Source: Metellina segmentata
Lineage: Eukaryota > Arthropoda > Arachnida > Araneae > Tetragnathidae
Direction: 5' to 3'
NCBI GenBank assembly: GCA_947359465.1
Contig: OX375877.1
Coordinates: 67,930,698 to 67,994,697 of the forward strand
DNA: 64,000 bases
Made by a program: the position numbers and the translations under genes. This document shows, one piece after another, positions 1 through 11,602 of the stretch. How positions within the stretch are numbered: the stretch's first letter is position 1; every line of letters begins with the position of its first letter. The notes under the pieces are model-generated. The model ran no database searches and was not told the origin of the DNA. It saw only the letters and a program-made list of their open reading frames with translations.

Positions 1-959
1 CAAAAAACGTAACGATCATAGGTTTAAGATTCTGAGAAAGAAATGATATACTATTTTATAGTTCTGAAAAATAGATCACCATGTGTACAGAACTCTTTCA
101 GGGACATAACCCCTTTAATATGTAGCTGAATGGGTACAACCGGAATTAATATGAGTACTATAAAAATTGGAATGCAACAAAGTTATTCTTTTAATGGGCA
201 CTCCCGTTATGAAAACAGTTTAAACCGCAGTTCCGTCTAATTAGCTCTTATGTAGTAGAAAAATGGTAGTAGAACTACAAAACAACTCAGGGAGGAAAGC
301 CTTCAGATACATAGAGCAATTGTATTGCATTTATATAACTTAAGAGTTTGCAACATATTGCAACTAAAAAACAATTTTAATGTATGGGACAAATTATAGG
401 ACGTAGACAAAAGGCTACGTTAATATTCAAGTCGTGAATTTAAAACAAAAATGCTCTTTGATTGAAATAATAATTGTTTCTAAGCAGTCACATGTAAAGT
501 AGTCTTTTCATGTACATGCCCAAAACGCTGGCTCTGTAATTCGTTCAATTCAGAGAATCGGAACTGGTGAATTGAAATCCAATGAAGGTGTAATAACCAA
601 TAGTGTTTGTTGCTAATGGAGTCTTTGAAAGCAATGCAGACTCAAGGTTTAAACAAGACTCACCATCAACACTTTGATAGGGCCCGAAACGTACAGCTTA
701 GAAGCTTAAACATACTTTCTGCGTTTGAATAGGAAATAAGAATAGTAATATATGTACATAATAGTTCAAATACGTAGAAGTGCTCTGAATACTTCAATAA
801 TGCTGAAGAGCACAGGACTGTTTACTAAGAAAGATTAATACTCGTGTTTTAAGTTATGTTTGTCGCAATAGTAATGTTTTGAAGCACGAAGACTATTTAA
901 AGGTAATGATATTTTGAGATAAGTATATGTTAACACTTACGACTTTTCACCATTCCTGG
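1..959. other. Intergenic, no gene seen
   Basis: AT-rich sequence with no long open frame, no recognisable protein motif and no repeat structure that I could identify. An upstream exon of the gene at 3857-10846 could lie here, but I could not pick one out. Confidence 0.5.
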
Positions 960-1200
960 TGAATCTCTCAATAAGGTATCTCGTCATAAAAAAACGACTA
1001 AACAATCTACCTAGTCATTAGAAGAAAACATAACGGATCTTTATGGACTATATACCTCGTTATTAGAAGAAAACTGGTCAGATCTTTATCGACGAGATAT
1101 CTCATCAATAAACAACAACTGACCAGATCTTGATGGACGAGATATCTTGTTTCATTAGAATAAAACATAACATATCTTCATCTCATCATTTTCAAAGAAG
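960..1200. repeat. Degenerate local repeat with GACGAGATATCT motif
   Basis: Four or five imperfect units spaced roughly 45-65 bp apart. They share the words GACGAGATATCT, CAGATCTT and ATTAGAAGAAAAC (near 977, 1045, 1091 and 1136). Similar wording recurs at 25120-25235, so this is probably a dispersed repeat rather than a local accident. No coding potential. Confidence 0.5.
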
Positions 1201-2005
1201 TAGTTACTATTTTGATGAAAATGGTACTTTGTCATTAGCAAAATGTTGATGGACGATATATCCTGCGTAAAGTACTTAAGTACCGTTATTTCAAACGAAA
1301 TCTTTCATAGAGGGATATATCTAAGCACTTCAATAATTTACCGTCATATGGCTTGTAGACTAAAAACCATTGACTAACAAACATTCTCGAAACTACGTTA
1401 GTATGTGTCGGGAAACAAACACTTTCACGACCGATTCTACCCTCAAACCCTTGCGTGACTTCAGTACTAAAGTTTTTCTTTTTCACTTCCTGATGCGTGT
1501 CTTATGTGAGTCCTGGGAAGAATGATGTCTCTTTCGAGGTGAGAGATAATTTAATTTAAGAAAAAAATTAACCTTTCCTTTTGCAACCGAAGATCGTCAA
1601 GCCGTGGGTGACTGCATCGTATCTCGTTTTTGAGCAATGCTTTCACAAAGCGAACAATAGTGTTCTTGTCATCTGTTAATCAGGTCATTGCGTCCTTGTT
1701 CGCAATCACTTTGTGGAAAACAAATTCCACTATTAAATTGAATCGATTTTTCAGAAACTACTCGCGTGTTACACTTTTTTACGTTTGAGGTAAACTGACT
1801 AATTTACCGATTGGCGTCCAGGAAATTTTCCAGGTTTTTCCATGGGAGAGAGGAACAGCTTATCCGAACTGCGCAGTGGACAATCTAAAGCCCGTTAATA
1901 TCGAAACAAACAAAATCTTTTCCAGTTCTTCATCAATTGCATTAGGCCTCGGTAGCCAATTTGGAATGGATTAGCAATAGGAGTGTTGAGATTATTAAAC
2001 TTTAT
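1201..2005. other. Intergenic, no gene seen
   Basis: No supported gene. The short open frame on the minus strand at 1286-1486 has no recognisable motif and looks random. Confidence 0.45.
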
Positions 2006-2009
2006 TCAA

Positions 2010-2320
2010 ACCAAGACCTTCGTCGTGTACGTGCAAGCTGGTGTATGTTTAATATGTCGGGGTTCCATTCTTGTGTGTGGAAGTAAGGAAAGTGGGGTAC
2101 CAACTCAAGTGGTGTCCTCGTCATATGACTGTGACTCAAAATTATGAGGTATTGTTCTAGGACCTTTTCCTTCAAGATTGAATTTTTTACTGATGAATAG
2201 CCTGTTGTGTTGCTCCAGTGCAATTCAACTACCTACCTTTCACACTTCAAATGTCCAGCTCAGATGTTTCGCTCGTCATATGACCGTCAAAATCACGATA
2301 CATTGTTCTTCGATCCCTTC
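2010..2320 (+). mobile_element. SINE fragments (degenerate)
   Basis: Divergent copies of the SINE seen intact at 4395-4715. Shared words include GTGGTGTCCTCGTCAT, GACTCAAAATTA and TGTTGTGTTGCTCCAGTG. The tRNA-like head is missing, and a second partial piece lies around 2260-2320. Confidence 0.6.
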
Positions 2321-2324
2321 ACGA

Positions 2325-2665
2325 TTGGCCAACCAACCGGTCTGGTGGTTAAGGTGTTAGCCTCTAGATCGGAAGGTTCCTGTTTCGAATCCAGGTCAGT
2401 GCATGGATATTTGTAAACGTATGGTGTAGAGGCGGCTGGTGCACCTTAAATCTGTCGTGGCCGAAAGTCCTCACGTTGGGTTGGCGTGGAAGTTTGGAGA
2501 GTGGGGTGCCAGCTCAGGTGTTGCTTCGTCATCTGACCGTTCAAAATTACGAGGTGTTGTCCTCGGATCTTTCCCTTAAGGGACTGATCCCGGACCGTCG
2601 TCAATAGCCCGTTGTGTTGCTCTAGTACGACGTTAACAAAAATTACCAAATTACCATCAAGAACA
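2325..2665 (+). mobile_element. tRNA-derived SINE
   Basis: The head (about 2330-2410) resembles a tRNA. It contains a pol III A-box-like stretch (GTGGTTAAGGTGTTAGC) and a degraded B box (GTTTCGAATCCAG). The body and tail match the copies at 4395-4715 and 55918-56242. The tail ends in GTACGACGTTAA followed by ATTACC repeats. Confidence 0.75.
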
Positions 2666-2799
2666 TATATTAGCAAACTGGAAGGGTTAGATACCAGACC
2701 GTTGCTAATAGCCCGGTTTTTTTTTCTCCAGTGCGACGTTGAATAGCAACCTACCTTTAGTTGCAGAGCTACATAATATTGATAAAACTTTACGGAAGA

Positions 2800-3490
2800 T
2801 ATTTGTAAACGTATTGTGTAAAGGTTGCTGGTAAACCTAAAATCTATCGTGGCCGAAAGTTCTCACGTTGGATTGGTGTGGAAGTTTGGAGAGTGGGGTT
2901 TCAGCTCAGGTGGTGACTTGTCACCTGACCGTGGCTCAAAATTACGAGGTGTTGGCCTCGGATCCTTTTCTTAAGAGATTGATCCCGGACCGTCATCAAT
3001 AGCCTGTTGTGTTGCACTAGTACGACGTTAAATTAAAAATTACCAAAAAAATTAACATATTTAGGGAAACTTTCTACGTGGCGTCAGCCCGTTGTGTTGC
3101 TCTAGTACGACGTTAATTAAAATTACCATCTACATGGCTTCAAAGTTTAGTTAGTACAAAGGAGAGCGGGTTGATGAAATTCATGCTGATTGATATAACC
3201 TTAGAACGTTGAAAAAATATCTTTAATTTCCGTTGTGGTGTTCCCACATCACACCGTCCTTGAAATGAATGAGACAGGTAAGTTTGGAGAGTGGGGAGTC
3301 AGCTCAGTTGTGGCCTCGTCATTTGACCGTGGTTCAAAATTAAGTGGTGTTGTCCTATGATCTTTCCCTTAGAGTCAATAGCCCGTTGTGTTGCTCTAGT
3401 GCGACGTTAATTAAAAATTACCAAATTACCCTTCACGTTTGATTTCGGACCGTCGCCTATAGCCCGTTGTGTTGCTGTAATGCATCGTAA
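2800..3490 (+). mobile_element. Cluster of head-less SINE fragments
   Basis: At least three 5'-truncated pieces of the same SINE (about 2800-3060, 3270-3430 and 3440-3490). All keep the 3' part with the CCCGTTGTGTTGC word. The array of tails suggests repeated insertion next to older copies. Confidence 0.6.
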
Positions 3491-3856
3491 ATTCCTACTT
3501 AAGATGATTGTGAACTGATGCACCATAAGCGGCATGAGTATGTAGTATACATTATGGAAGAAATGGATGAATGGAATACTTCAGTAATCATTTTACCGTG
3601 TAATATGCTGAGTACCTCTCGCAAAAGTCTTGCAACATGCTAGCGAATATTATTTTACTTGAATCTCGTATGAGTTTCCGTGAAGTAGTATATAAAGCAG
3701 TATGTTGTTGATATGGGATTTGACTCTTGGCGTTACCATGTACGTTATCAAAACGAAAACAGCTTTATGTAATCTTATAAGATAGTTCTTGAATGGATTT
3801 GAGAGATGATTTTTACGTTGATAAAATTGCACTAACGCCGTGTATGTTTATTTCAG
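3491..3856. other. Probable intron, no other feature
   Basis: AT-rich DNA that ends in a good 3' splice site, TGTTTATTTCAG, at 3845-3856. The first exon of the downstream gene presumably lies further upstream and was not found. Confidence 0.4.
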
Positions 3857-3937
3857 CTTTATTTTCTCCTGTGTCCGCATACATCGACCAATGGACAGAG
3901 GGTTGCTGAGAATAGCTTCTTCACAAGAAACAACCAA
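3857..3937 (+). CDS. Internal exon of secreted cuticular-type protein gene (putative)
   Basis: This 81 nt stretch is bounded by TTTATTTCAG on the left and GTAAGATT on the right. It is open in one frame for exactly 27 codons. It encodes a hydrophobic start (LYFLLCP) followed by a polar segment ending TRNNQ. Length and frame are phase 0, and the exon at 6950 also begins in phase 0, so the two join cleanly. Arthropod cuticular-protein genes commonly have an intron inside the signal peptide, so the hydrophobic stretch may be the end of a signal peptide whose initiator exon lies upstream. I infer the exon from splice signals and frame only. A transcript would be needed to be sure. Confidence 0.5.
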
Positions 3938-4394
3938 GTAAGATTTTATTCGGAATTTTCTATATTACGCATTTTTGCTCTTTATTCATTTCTCTACTGA
4001 CAAAATGCGTTTATTTAAACTTACGTTTATAGTTAGGCAGATTTAATGCCTAACTTTATACCATAATTATAATATCGTATTTATTCCTCTCAATGCTTAA
4101 TGAAAACGACATGAATTCCGACAATCTGTATCCCATTGTTTGAATAAGTAAGTACTGTGAATTAGAAATGTAACATATTCAAATTTAAATTGATAGTGCT
4201 AATGTCAGCACCAAAGGCAATTAAGAGAGCCCTAGATTTTAAAAAGAAAATCGAACACACATCTCAAACTATAAAACCATGTTGTAAAATTAATTAATAG
4301 TAACGTTCATAGAAAAGGGTTTAAAACAATTGCGAGACGAATTTCTCTCTGGTCACTATTCGCTATAAGATTAAAACTTTTTCCTTGCACCAAC

Positions 4395-4715
4395 AACCGG
4401 TATAGTGGTTAAGGTGTTAGCCTCTAGATCGGAAGGTTCCTGGTTCGAATCCGGGTCCGGGCATGGATGTTTGTAAGCGTATGGTGTAGAGGCGGCTGGT
4501 GCACCTTAAATCTGTCGTGGCCGAAAGTCCTCACGTTGGGTTGGCGTGGAAGTTTGGAGAGTGGGGTGTCAGCTCAGGTGTTGCTTCGTCATCTGACCGT
4601 GGTTCAAAATTACGAGGTGTTGTCCTCGGATCTTTCCCTTAAGGGACTGATCCCGGACCGTCGTCAATAGCCCGTTGTGTTGCTCTAGTACGACGTTAAC
4701 TAAAATTACCAATTA
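4395..4715 (+). mobile_element. tRNA-derived SINE, best-preserved plus-strand copy
   Basis: The head GGTATAGTGGTTAAGGTGTT (A box) and GGTTCGAATCC (B box) give a tRNA-like pol III promoter. The unrelated body of about 200 bp is shared with many copies in the window, and the 3' tail carries TTACC repeats. Body words such as GGCGGCTGGTGCACC and CCTCACGTTGGGTTGG recur at 2450, 34750, 41080 and 56080. Non-autonomous; a LINE in the genome would be its mobiliser. Confidence 0.85.
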
Positions 4716-5507
4716 CCTACCTTGCACCAACATTGCAGTACAACATTTATTTGACATTTGAGATTGATCATTCCCCATGAGAAAATATTCTTCATAATTC
4801 ATATTCTCATGTAATTATGGTGCTAGATTAGCACACGTGAAAAGTGAACCCGATAAAAAAGGTGAAATTTATGCTAGATTTCATGAAAAATTGTATGGAA
4901 GAAAATAACTATGAGCGTCAAAAGAATACAATTAATACGAAATAAATACATCACAACACAAATCCAAAACCGTCGTTCATGAGCCATTATAATTGAACAA
5001 GTTATATATTGGAGAAGGTAAAAAAGTACTTGTGTTAAAAAATTAAGAAAAAACACATTTCTCACGAAAGGTCTAACCTATTTTAGTCTTTATACTCGGT
5101 CTAAGTACTATTACCATTACTACATTTGATACGCAATTGATGCAGATATGAATACATAAGCATTTCATTATAGGGCGTGGAGCAAAAATATCTGTCATTG
5201 CTGACTTCTGCTGGTAATTTAGTAACTTTGCATACTTATAAAAAAATCAGAAACTTTTCGGCACAAATTTTATGTTAGGAATGTATTCCAAAAGAGATTT
5301 ATATGTATTCATTCACCTGCATTCAGAACGAAGCTGTAAAACGTCAAGGCGATTTGATTGAAATATATTATATACATTTCTGAAATATTGTGTTCGTTTC
5401 ATTTTATCAATTTACAAAATTCGTCGTTTCTATTTGTAGGATAACACACAGTTTAATTTAATGGGTTTAATGAGTGGTTTACTATTTCTACATATCAAAC
5501 AAAACAA

Positions 5508-6225
5508 TGCATGCTAATTTTTGGACCTTTCTGGGCCATAATTACAACTACTGCTTTATCTGAGGCATCGGTTTGGATGATAAATTCTTTAGAAAAGTCA
5601 GGGGTGTATAGCACAGGATTTTCCGTGCGTTTTCTCTTCAATCTCTTGAATGCTTTCTCACATTCTTCCGACCACTCAATAAATTATTTCCTATTTTCCC
5701 TTTAATGCATAGGTTAAAGGCTCGGCTATAATCCTGTATCCTTTTATATAACATTCATAATAGCTACCAAGTCCAAAAAACTGCATAATCTGAGCTTTAT
5801 TTTTAAGCATCGGGAAATCGACTACCTCCTTAATTTTCGCCTCTGTGGAGGTTCTTACACCCTCTTACTACGTGTCCTAAATATGTCAACAATTTTGTGC
5901 AAATCTAAACTTAGAAGGTTTAATTGTTAATTTTGTTGACGCTACTTTTCGTAAGACGATGGCTACATGTTTCACATGTTCTTTTCAATTTTCTGAAAAT
6001 ATGACCACGGCGTCCAGGTACGAAACACGAAATTCGTCGTATCCCTTTAACAACTGTGCCATAAATTTTTAAAAACAATAGGGTGCGTTTATCAATCCAA
6101 AAGGAAGAACTATGTGTCTATGACTTCTGAAGGTAGTTACAAATGTGGCCAATCTTCTAGGGTTTAAAGGTACCTGCCAATAACCTTTAGTCAAATCAAT
6201 CACCGCAATATTGTAACGTCATAGC
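5508..6225 (-). pseudogene. Gypsy-type reverse transcriptase/RNase H remnant
   Basis: Read on the minus strand, broken frames give a gypsy RT order: VIDLTKGYWQVPL, then LPFGLINAP, then YLDAVVIFSEN, then the connection and RNase H start (FFGLGSYYE, ...LTYALKGK). The usual YLDD or YIDD catalytic box reads YLDA, and several stops and frameshifts interrupt it. No LTRs were recognised around it. It sits in the host-gene intron in antisense orientation and is certainly inactive. Confidence 0.8.
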
Positions 6226-6949
6226 CTACGTTATCAAGAGCGGCAAGGAATGCTTGGTAAAAGGCAGATAGAACAACAAGTACGGTGAGGACGGCTGATG
6301 ACTTTGTATTAAACAAAATTTAAAATGTATTAATTTTAATTTAATGTAATGTTTGTTCGTCCAAGAGGTGCACGTTCCTGTATCGAGTGCTTGTGTCGTC
6401 CATGCCAATAAAAGACTTGACGGTCTAACCCAGCTCCCTTATTTCCGTCTTTGAAACACTCAACACTATACTTGACCTTTCGATGCGGTCATTGATGTTG
6501 GGTAAAGGAAAGTACTCAATTGCTTATTTATATAAAAATTAATTGAGATGATTTTAAAATGAAAGTAGGAGACCAGAAAGGGTACAAGATGACAGATGAA
6601 GTCACCTAACCTTTCTACGTTCCCCGAATATACATCTCGATTTTATAAATTCCCCTCGAGGGTACATCTTCTTTAGAAGTGTACGGGCTTTATGAACCCT
6701 AGGTACTCTAGTGATGTTCTTTCTCGTGGAGTTAATTGCCTCTGGTATGGGTGTCTAGACTCCAGGATGAGCAAGGCGATCATTATCTTTCTTATCTCCA
6801 TTCTTTATTTTCGCAATTACTTTGCATTGTCTGTCGTGTTATACGCAGCTTGGTCCAATATGACTCTTGCACCATACAACCCAAACCAACCAACTTTTCT
6901 AAATTCTGAATTTGAAAGCATTTGCTAATTCATTTTATTATTTTTACAG

Positions 6950-9900
6950 GATGTAAGCAGGTACAGTCTTCGCTATGACCTAGCGGACGAGGTCAATCCC
7001 AAACCAATCTCCGAAGTTAAACCTGTTGAGCCTTTTCACGACATCTACACTATAAGGGGGGAGGCTGGCGAGACGAGGAGGGTGCATTACGCAGTAGATG
7101 ACAACGGCGTCCGTGCCAACTTCCACTCCAACACAGTTCATTTCGGTAGGGAAGCAGATCCCAGCAACGTCTTCTTCGGATCAAGACTGAACAGGTGGCC
7201 TGCCCCCAACCCGAACCCTGCTGCGAACCAGGACAGGGACAGTCCCTTGGTAATACCCAATGCAGAACAAGAGGCCTTGTCACCACCTGTACAGATTCCG
7301 GATGCTTTTGTTCCGTTCAGACCTTCCCAGATATCCTTTCTTCCAGAGGATATCAATGGGGGTGCACCAAGTGACCGAGATCCGCAACGTGAAAGATCCG
7401 ACCAGAACGGCAAGTCTCCGTCTGAAGTTCTGACCGATGACCACATTCAAAATACCCGATTGTTCCCAGATGGACAAGCATACGAGTCTATTCGTATCCC
7501 GAGGCCAGTGGTTGAAGCAGGATATTTTCCAGTGCAGGGCGGTGAATATAGGGATCTTCAAAGGGCAGTTGATGTACAAGCCCAGTCAGTCTTTACCAAT
7601 GCTGGACAAGAAATAGCGCCGAAAGCAATTGAGAATCCGGGAACCTTTGTACCATTCAGACCTCCCCAGTCGCCGATCGTTCCTCAATCACTCGTTGGGA
7701 GCGATGAATCAAACGTCGAGTTTGTACCAGCTCCTGATGTACCATTTTTAGTTCCAGGTCAAGCGTATGAGCCAATCCGAGCACCGAAGTCTATTGATTA
7801 TCCTCCTCAGGTTGAAGGTATTGGAAAATATCTTACTATGTTTAATCTACCTAGCTATGATTTTAGCATTTATGGAAGTCCTGCCAACCAGCCAGTGGAT
7901 TCTGAATCCATTTCCCCCATACCGAATTCGCCAACGAAACAGGATTCATTCTTACCAAAACCAAATTCGTTTGTTAAAAACGAGCAAATTTTTGATCCAG
8001 TGCCAAAATGGAACAACCCGAATGTGCAAGATGTAGAGCAAATTAAATATAGTCCAAAAGTTGAAACCAAATTGAGTAATTATGTTGAGAAGTCTAAAAA
8101 AGGAAAGGTGTCTTTGTTTCCCGGAATGACCAAAACATCATCGCCTCCAAAGTCAGTTGAAATTCCAGCTTCCGGTTTGCCCGGAACATTGTCTTTTTCT
8201 AAGTCTATGATTTCATCTCCAATGTCGACTATCTTCGATTCTGCGAAGGAAAATGGTCAGTATTATCACTACGTCATGAATTTAGGTCGTAAATCCGGAT
8301 CTAACCCTCAAGGAAGAACAAAGTTATTTTCGACTGGTAATGGTCTGTTCAAAATTTTAAACCAAACTGGAATCCATTTTCAACCAGACCGAATAACATA
8401 TTCAAATAAGAAAACCAATGCTATTCCCTCAGCAACAACGCATAAGCCATTGATTGCAGCTACTGAAAAAGCAAAGAAATCGGATAAAAAGGATTTTGAT
8501 TCCATAAAATTTGATTTGGCAACTGCAGGAGACGTTCTTGACACTTCAAAACTTGTCGAACTTTTACCGATTGTAACGCCACCCAAACAAATCACTAATG
8601 TTGTTGAGAATAAGAAAATGTCCGAGAATGTAATGAATGAAATACTTCAAATCGTTGATACCGAAGAACCTAGATCTGCAATTCCAAAGCAATCACTACC
8701 AGAAACATCTACATCGGTTTTCGATACTGAAACTTCCACATCTCATTATTCTATGGAAGATATCTTCGATTTCACTCCAGAACACAATGACGGACCGACC
8801 GATAATCCTTCTCAGAGACAATCCAACACAACAGCTATTAATTCAATCGTGAATATTCAAAATGAAGTAACGCCATTGTTTATAACATTACCCGAAGAGC
8901 CGTTGGACGCATTGTTTATACCTGGTAACATACAAGATGAAGACGAAACAGATCTATTGAAAGAGAATGGCCAAGCTGATTTCATCGATGCCCTGCTGAG
9001 TGATTTTCCCACTACATCCGTCTCCACTCAAGCAACTACAACTGCAGTGACGATGTCGAATTCTACAACTGCTCCTAACATCACTTCCTCAGACGAAACA
9101 ACTCTAATAACCACTGATGCCACCACGCCAAGTACTATGCCCACTTCATGGACAACTGAAATCCCAACCACAATCGCAAAAGATACCACAGTTACGTCAC
9201 CAAGTACGAGTCCTACACCTGAAAGCGATAAAGACAATTTAACAACAACTAACCAAGCGGGACACTCCACAGCTGCGTTTACTACATCTTTTGTCACTGA
9301 AGCAACGACAGAAATTCCCACAACATTAACACCCCACCAAAATGACACCAGTGTAGCTGTAATGGTGGAAGTAATTGATGCCAAGTCACTCGCTACAATT
9401 CCGCAAACATCAGTGCCAAGTGAAGAGCCGAAATCCGATAAACCTAGTGAAGACAACAGATTGAAGGTAGATTCGAATAAGCCTATGCTCGAACTTTTGA
9501 TTCAAAATACAGAAATGAATGACTTCATGGCGAGAATAAACAACATGCCTATTATGATCAGGGTTTTGAATCCTCAAACTCAAATGCAACAGCAAACTGA
9601 AGCAAAGTCTGAAGCAGAAAATACAATCACTGATAATTTAACGGTCACTCCACAAGCTGACGACTCCGCTAACCACAATGAAGTTGTAGACATTTCCAAA
9701 CCTGCTGAGTCTTCAAAAACCACTGGAAAACCTGAAGTGATAAATGATCTATCACCTCTACCTGAAGTCACTGCTCTTCCAGTAGTCACTGCTCTTCCAG
9801 AAGTCACTGCTCTTCCAGAAGTCACTGCTCTTCCAGAAGTCACTGCTCTTCCAGTTGCCCCAACCACTTTGCCAAGTCCAACAGAGAGGGATTTAAAAGT

Positions 9901-10846
9901 TGAAGCAACTATAGAAATTAACCGCCCAAAGAAGTCTAAAGCCGCAAGAAAGATTTCCAACGGAAAGAAAGAAAAAGACCTCAAGGAAAACGCCTTTTCT
10001 TCATTCAACCAATCAGCTTTAGTAAAACCCGAATTTCAGGAAAGTTCCATCGTAGAAACACTCAACCAGCCAGCTCCAGCAATACTTCCTTTACGTTATA
10101 CATTAATCAGTTCAGACAACTTCGGAACAGAACCATCTGTCTTTGATACAGGCCTGCCAAAAATGGGAGATTATTCCATGAAAATGATAAATGACATGGA
10201 AAAATTCAATCTCAAAGAAACCCCCAGCTCTTACCACAGTGGAAGCGATGCTTTCTTACTTCCTATGACAAGCGAAACAGGTGGCATGAACATCGAAAGC
10301 ATGAATAAAGACGAACCACTCCATTTGATTCCTGTGTTCTATGAAGATGAATTACCTGGCATGCCCCAAGAAAATGGACGCCTACTCGAATACCAACTAG
10401 TAGATGACCATTTCGGTTCAAGTATGCCATCGGTACAAGAACCCATGTACGACACATTTTCACAACTTAAGAATTTAACTCTACCCGCATTTCAAGGAAT
10501 GAATCACAACGAATACAACCTTCCACCTTCTGTAGAGTACGTGGATTTTTTACCCTATGAAGACATGGAACAAGGAAATCGAGCCTCCAATGGTGGTGAA
10601 TACAGCTATAACCCAGAGACAGTTATGTACTTGGACAACTACGATACCATGCCAAGCAACGATGATCAACAGAAAGAATACGTCATAATAGGAGGTAGTG
10701 GTAATTTTGAAACGTCTTCGCCTGTGTCAGACATTTACCCCCAATCTACTAACATGCAAGAACAATCAGTATTAATGCCGATAAATATGTCACCGAAGTA
10801 TGGAGCCCGTTTACTTCACGAAAAATCCACAGGTATGGGTTTATGA
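6950..10846 (+). CDS. Large secreted cuticular-type protein, last exon (1,298 codons)
   Basis: The open frame starts right after the splice acceptor at 6949, since an in-frame stop lies at 6926, and ends at 10846. The first 60 residues contain YSLRYDLADE and, after a spacer, GETRRVHYAVDDNGVRANFH. This resembles the end of the Rebers-Riddiford chitin-binding domain (Y-x-A-D-x-x-G-F-x-A). The rest is low complexity with no catalytic domain. It has Pro-rich blocks with repeated FVPFRP and GQAYE(S/P)IR motifs (about residues 120-280), a mucin-like Thr/Ser/Pro block (about 680-810), a short perfect repeat of PEVTAL (about 940-970), and an acidic Tyr/Met-rich C-terminus. I infer an extracellular matrix or cuticle component. 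Phe-X-Pro-type repeats and O-glycosylation-prone Thr runs fit that, but the family is not certain. The 5' exons are incomplete here. Confidence 0.75.
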   Translation, partial: DVSRYSLRYDLADEVNPKPISEVKPVEPFHDIYTIRGEAGETRRVHYAVDDNGVRANFHSNTVHFGREADPSNVFFGSRLNRWPAPNPNPAANQDRDSPLVIPNAEQEALSPPVQIPDAFVPFRPSQISFLPEDINGGAPSDRDPQRERSDQNGKSPSEVLTDDHIQNTRLFPDGQAYESIRIPRPVVEAGYFPVQGGEYRDLQRAVDVQAQSVFTNAGQEIAPKAIENPGTFVPFRPPQSPIVPQSLVGSDESNVEFVPAPDVPFLVPGQAYEPIRAPKSIDYPPQVEGIGKYLTMFNLPSYDFSIYGSPANQPVDSESISPIPNSPTKQDSFLPKPNSFVKNEQIFDPVPKWNNPNVQDVEQIKYSPKVETKLSNYVEKSKKGKVSLFPGMTKTSSPPKSVEIPASGLPGTLSFSKSMISSPMSTIFDSAKENGQYYHYVMNLGRKSGSNPQGRTKLFSTGNGLFKILNQTGIHFQPDRITYSNKKTNAIPSATTHKPLIAATEKAKKSDKKDFDSIKFDLATAGDVLDTSKLVELLPIVTPPKQITNVVENKKMSENVMNEILQIVDTEEPRSAIPKQSLPETSTSVFDTETSTSHYSMEDIFDFTPEHNDGPTDNPSQRQSNTTAINSIVNIQNEVTPLFITLPEEPLDALFIPGNIQDEDETDLLKENGQADFIDALLSDFPTTSVSTQATTTAVTMSNSTTAPNITSSDETTLITTDATTPSTMPTSWTTEIPTTIAKDTTVTSPSTSPTPESDKDNLTTTNQAGHSTAAFTTSFVTEATTEIPTTLTPHQNDTSVAVMVEVIDAKSLATIPQTSVPSEEPKSDKPSEDNRLKVDSNKPMLELLIQNTEMNDFMARINNMPIMIRVLNPQTQMQQQTEAKSEAENTITDNLTVTPQADDSANHNEVVDISKPAESSKTTGKPEVINDLSPLPEVTALPVVTALPEVTALPEVTALPEVTALPVAPTTLPSPTERDLKVEATIEINRPKKSKAARKISNGKKEKDLKENAFSSFNQSALVKPEFQESSIVETLNQPAPAILPLRYTLISSDNFGTEPSVFDTGLPKMGDYSMKMINDMEKFNLKETPSSYHSGSDAFLLPMTSETGGMNIESMNKDEPLHLIPVFYEDELPGMPQENGRLLEYQLVDDHFGSSMPSVQEPMYDTFSQLKNLTLPAFQGMNHNEYNLPPSVEYVDFLPYEDMEQGNRASNGGEYSYNPETVMYLDNYDTMPSNDDQQKEYVIIGGSGNFETSSPVSDIYPQSTNMQEQSVLMPINMSPKYGARLLHEKSTGMGL
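9757..9860 (+). repeat. 18 bp in-frame tandem repeat
   Basis: About five copies of CTGCTCTTCCAGAAGTCA encode repeated PEVTAL, with a PVVTAL variant. The repeat is in frame and nearly identical at the DNA level, so copy number probably varies between alleles. Confidence 0.85.
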
Positions 10847-11602
10847 TGACGTGGAATGTTATACCAAAGGTAGCACGAATCTGTTAGTAACTTTTAAGAT
10901 CCATTTGACAGCGTAGATTCGAAACAGCTCTAGTTGCTGTTCATGGATCCCGTAGCTGTCTTTGCAGGCCAACTGTTGAAGGACAATCTGAATGTGTTGC
11001 ACAGATTTGTGTAAAACGATTCATTCTCACTCAATGAAATGTGATGGAACTCTTGGTGCTCTTGAGTTGTGTTGTTACATTTCAGCCAAATTTAAATATA
11101 CGTAGTCATTATTTTGTATGCTAATATACGTGTATAATTCAAAATATTTATAAAATAAAAGAACAAGAAATTACTGCAGGTCTTTAGTTCATTAATATAC
11201 ATTGGTTAAGTTCAAATAAAAGTCATTAATTTTTTTAAATCTGTATCGTCTTTACGATTTATTTAAACTAAAAAAACTCTTCTTCATAACTGAAAACTTA
11301 TAGTCTTAACGTATTAAAAATGATTCTACTTCAAAAATTATTACTTCAAGAAATGCATCTTAAATAAAAGTAGTGAATCACAAGCCTACTCACAAAAGAA
11401 TTATATTAATCCTAAGATTATATTAATCGAATAAAATATGTAAAATGGAGAATAATATGGTTTTTTTTTAGCTTAAACTTGCAAAAAATGAATTATGCAT
11501 ATGTATTATATATTTTTTGAAATCCGTATCACAATAAAGCGAATTGCGTTTAAAAGATTATTATATTCGAAACCATAAAATACTGTAAAATGTGATTGTC
11601 TC
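10847..11602 (+). other. 3' UTR and downstream region with poly(A) signals
   Basis: AATAAA hexamers occur at 11154-11159 and 11215-11220, about 310 and 370 bp after the stop codon. They are plausible cleavage signals for the gene ending at 10846. The rest is AT-rich and empty up to the gypsy element. Confidence 0.5.

Larger units (their letters stand above)
3938..6949 (+). other. Intron of the cuticular-type gene (putative)
   Basis: Runs from the donor GTAAGA at 3938 to the acceptor TTATTTTTACAG ending at 6949. It contains a full-length SINE (4395-4715) and a dead gypsy pol fragment (5508-6225). The rest (4716-5507 and 6226-6949) shows no gene; the short open frames there look random. Confidence 0.45.

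Noticed and set aside
4395..4470. tRNA gene (also minus strand 56170-56242)
   Set aside because: A and B boxes are present, but the segment is fused to a repeated 200 bp body and tail and occurs in many copies. It is a SINE head.
7050..7579. Minus-strand open frames near the start of the large exon
   Set aside because: Antisense to a convincing coding exon and without motifs.
9028..10008. Minus-strand open frames of 142 codons opposite the cuticular-type gene (9028-9456 and 9580-10008)
   Set aside because: They are antisense shadows of Thr-rich and repeat-coding DNA, giving Val/Gly-rich nonsense.
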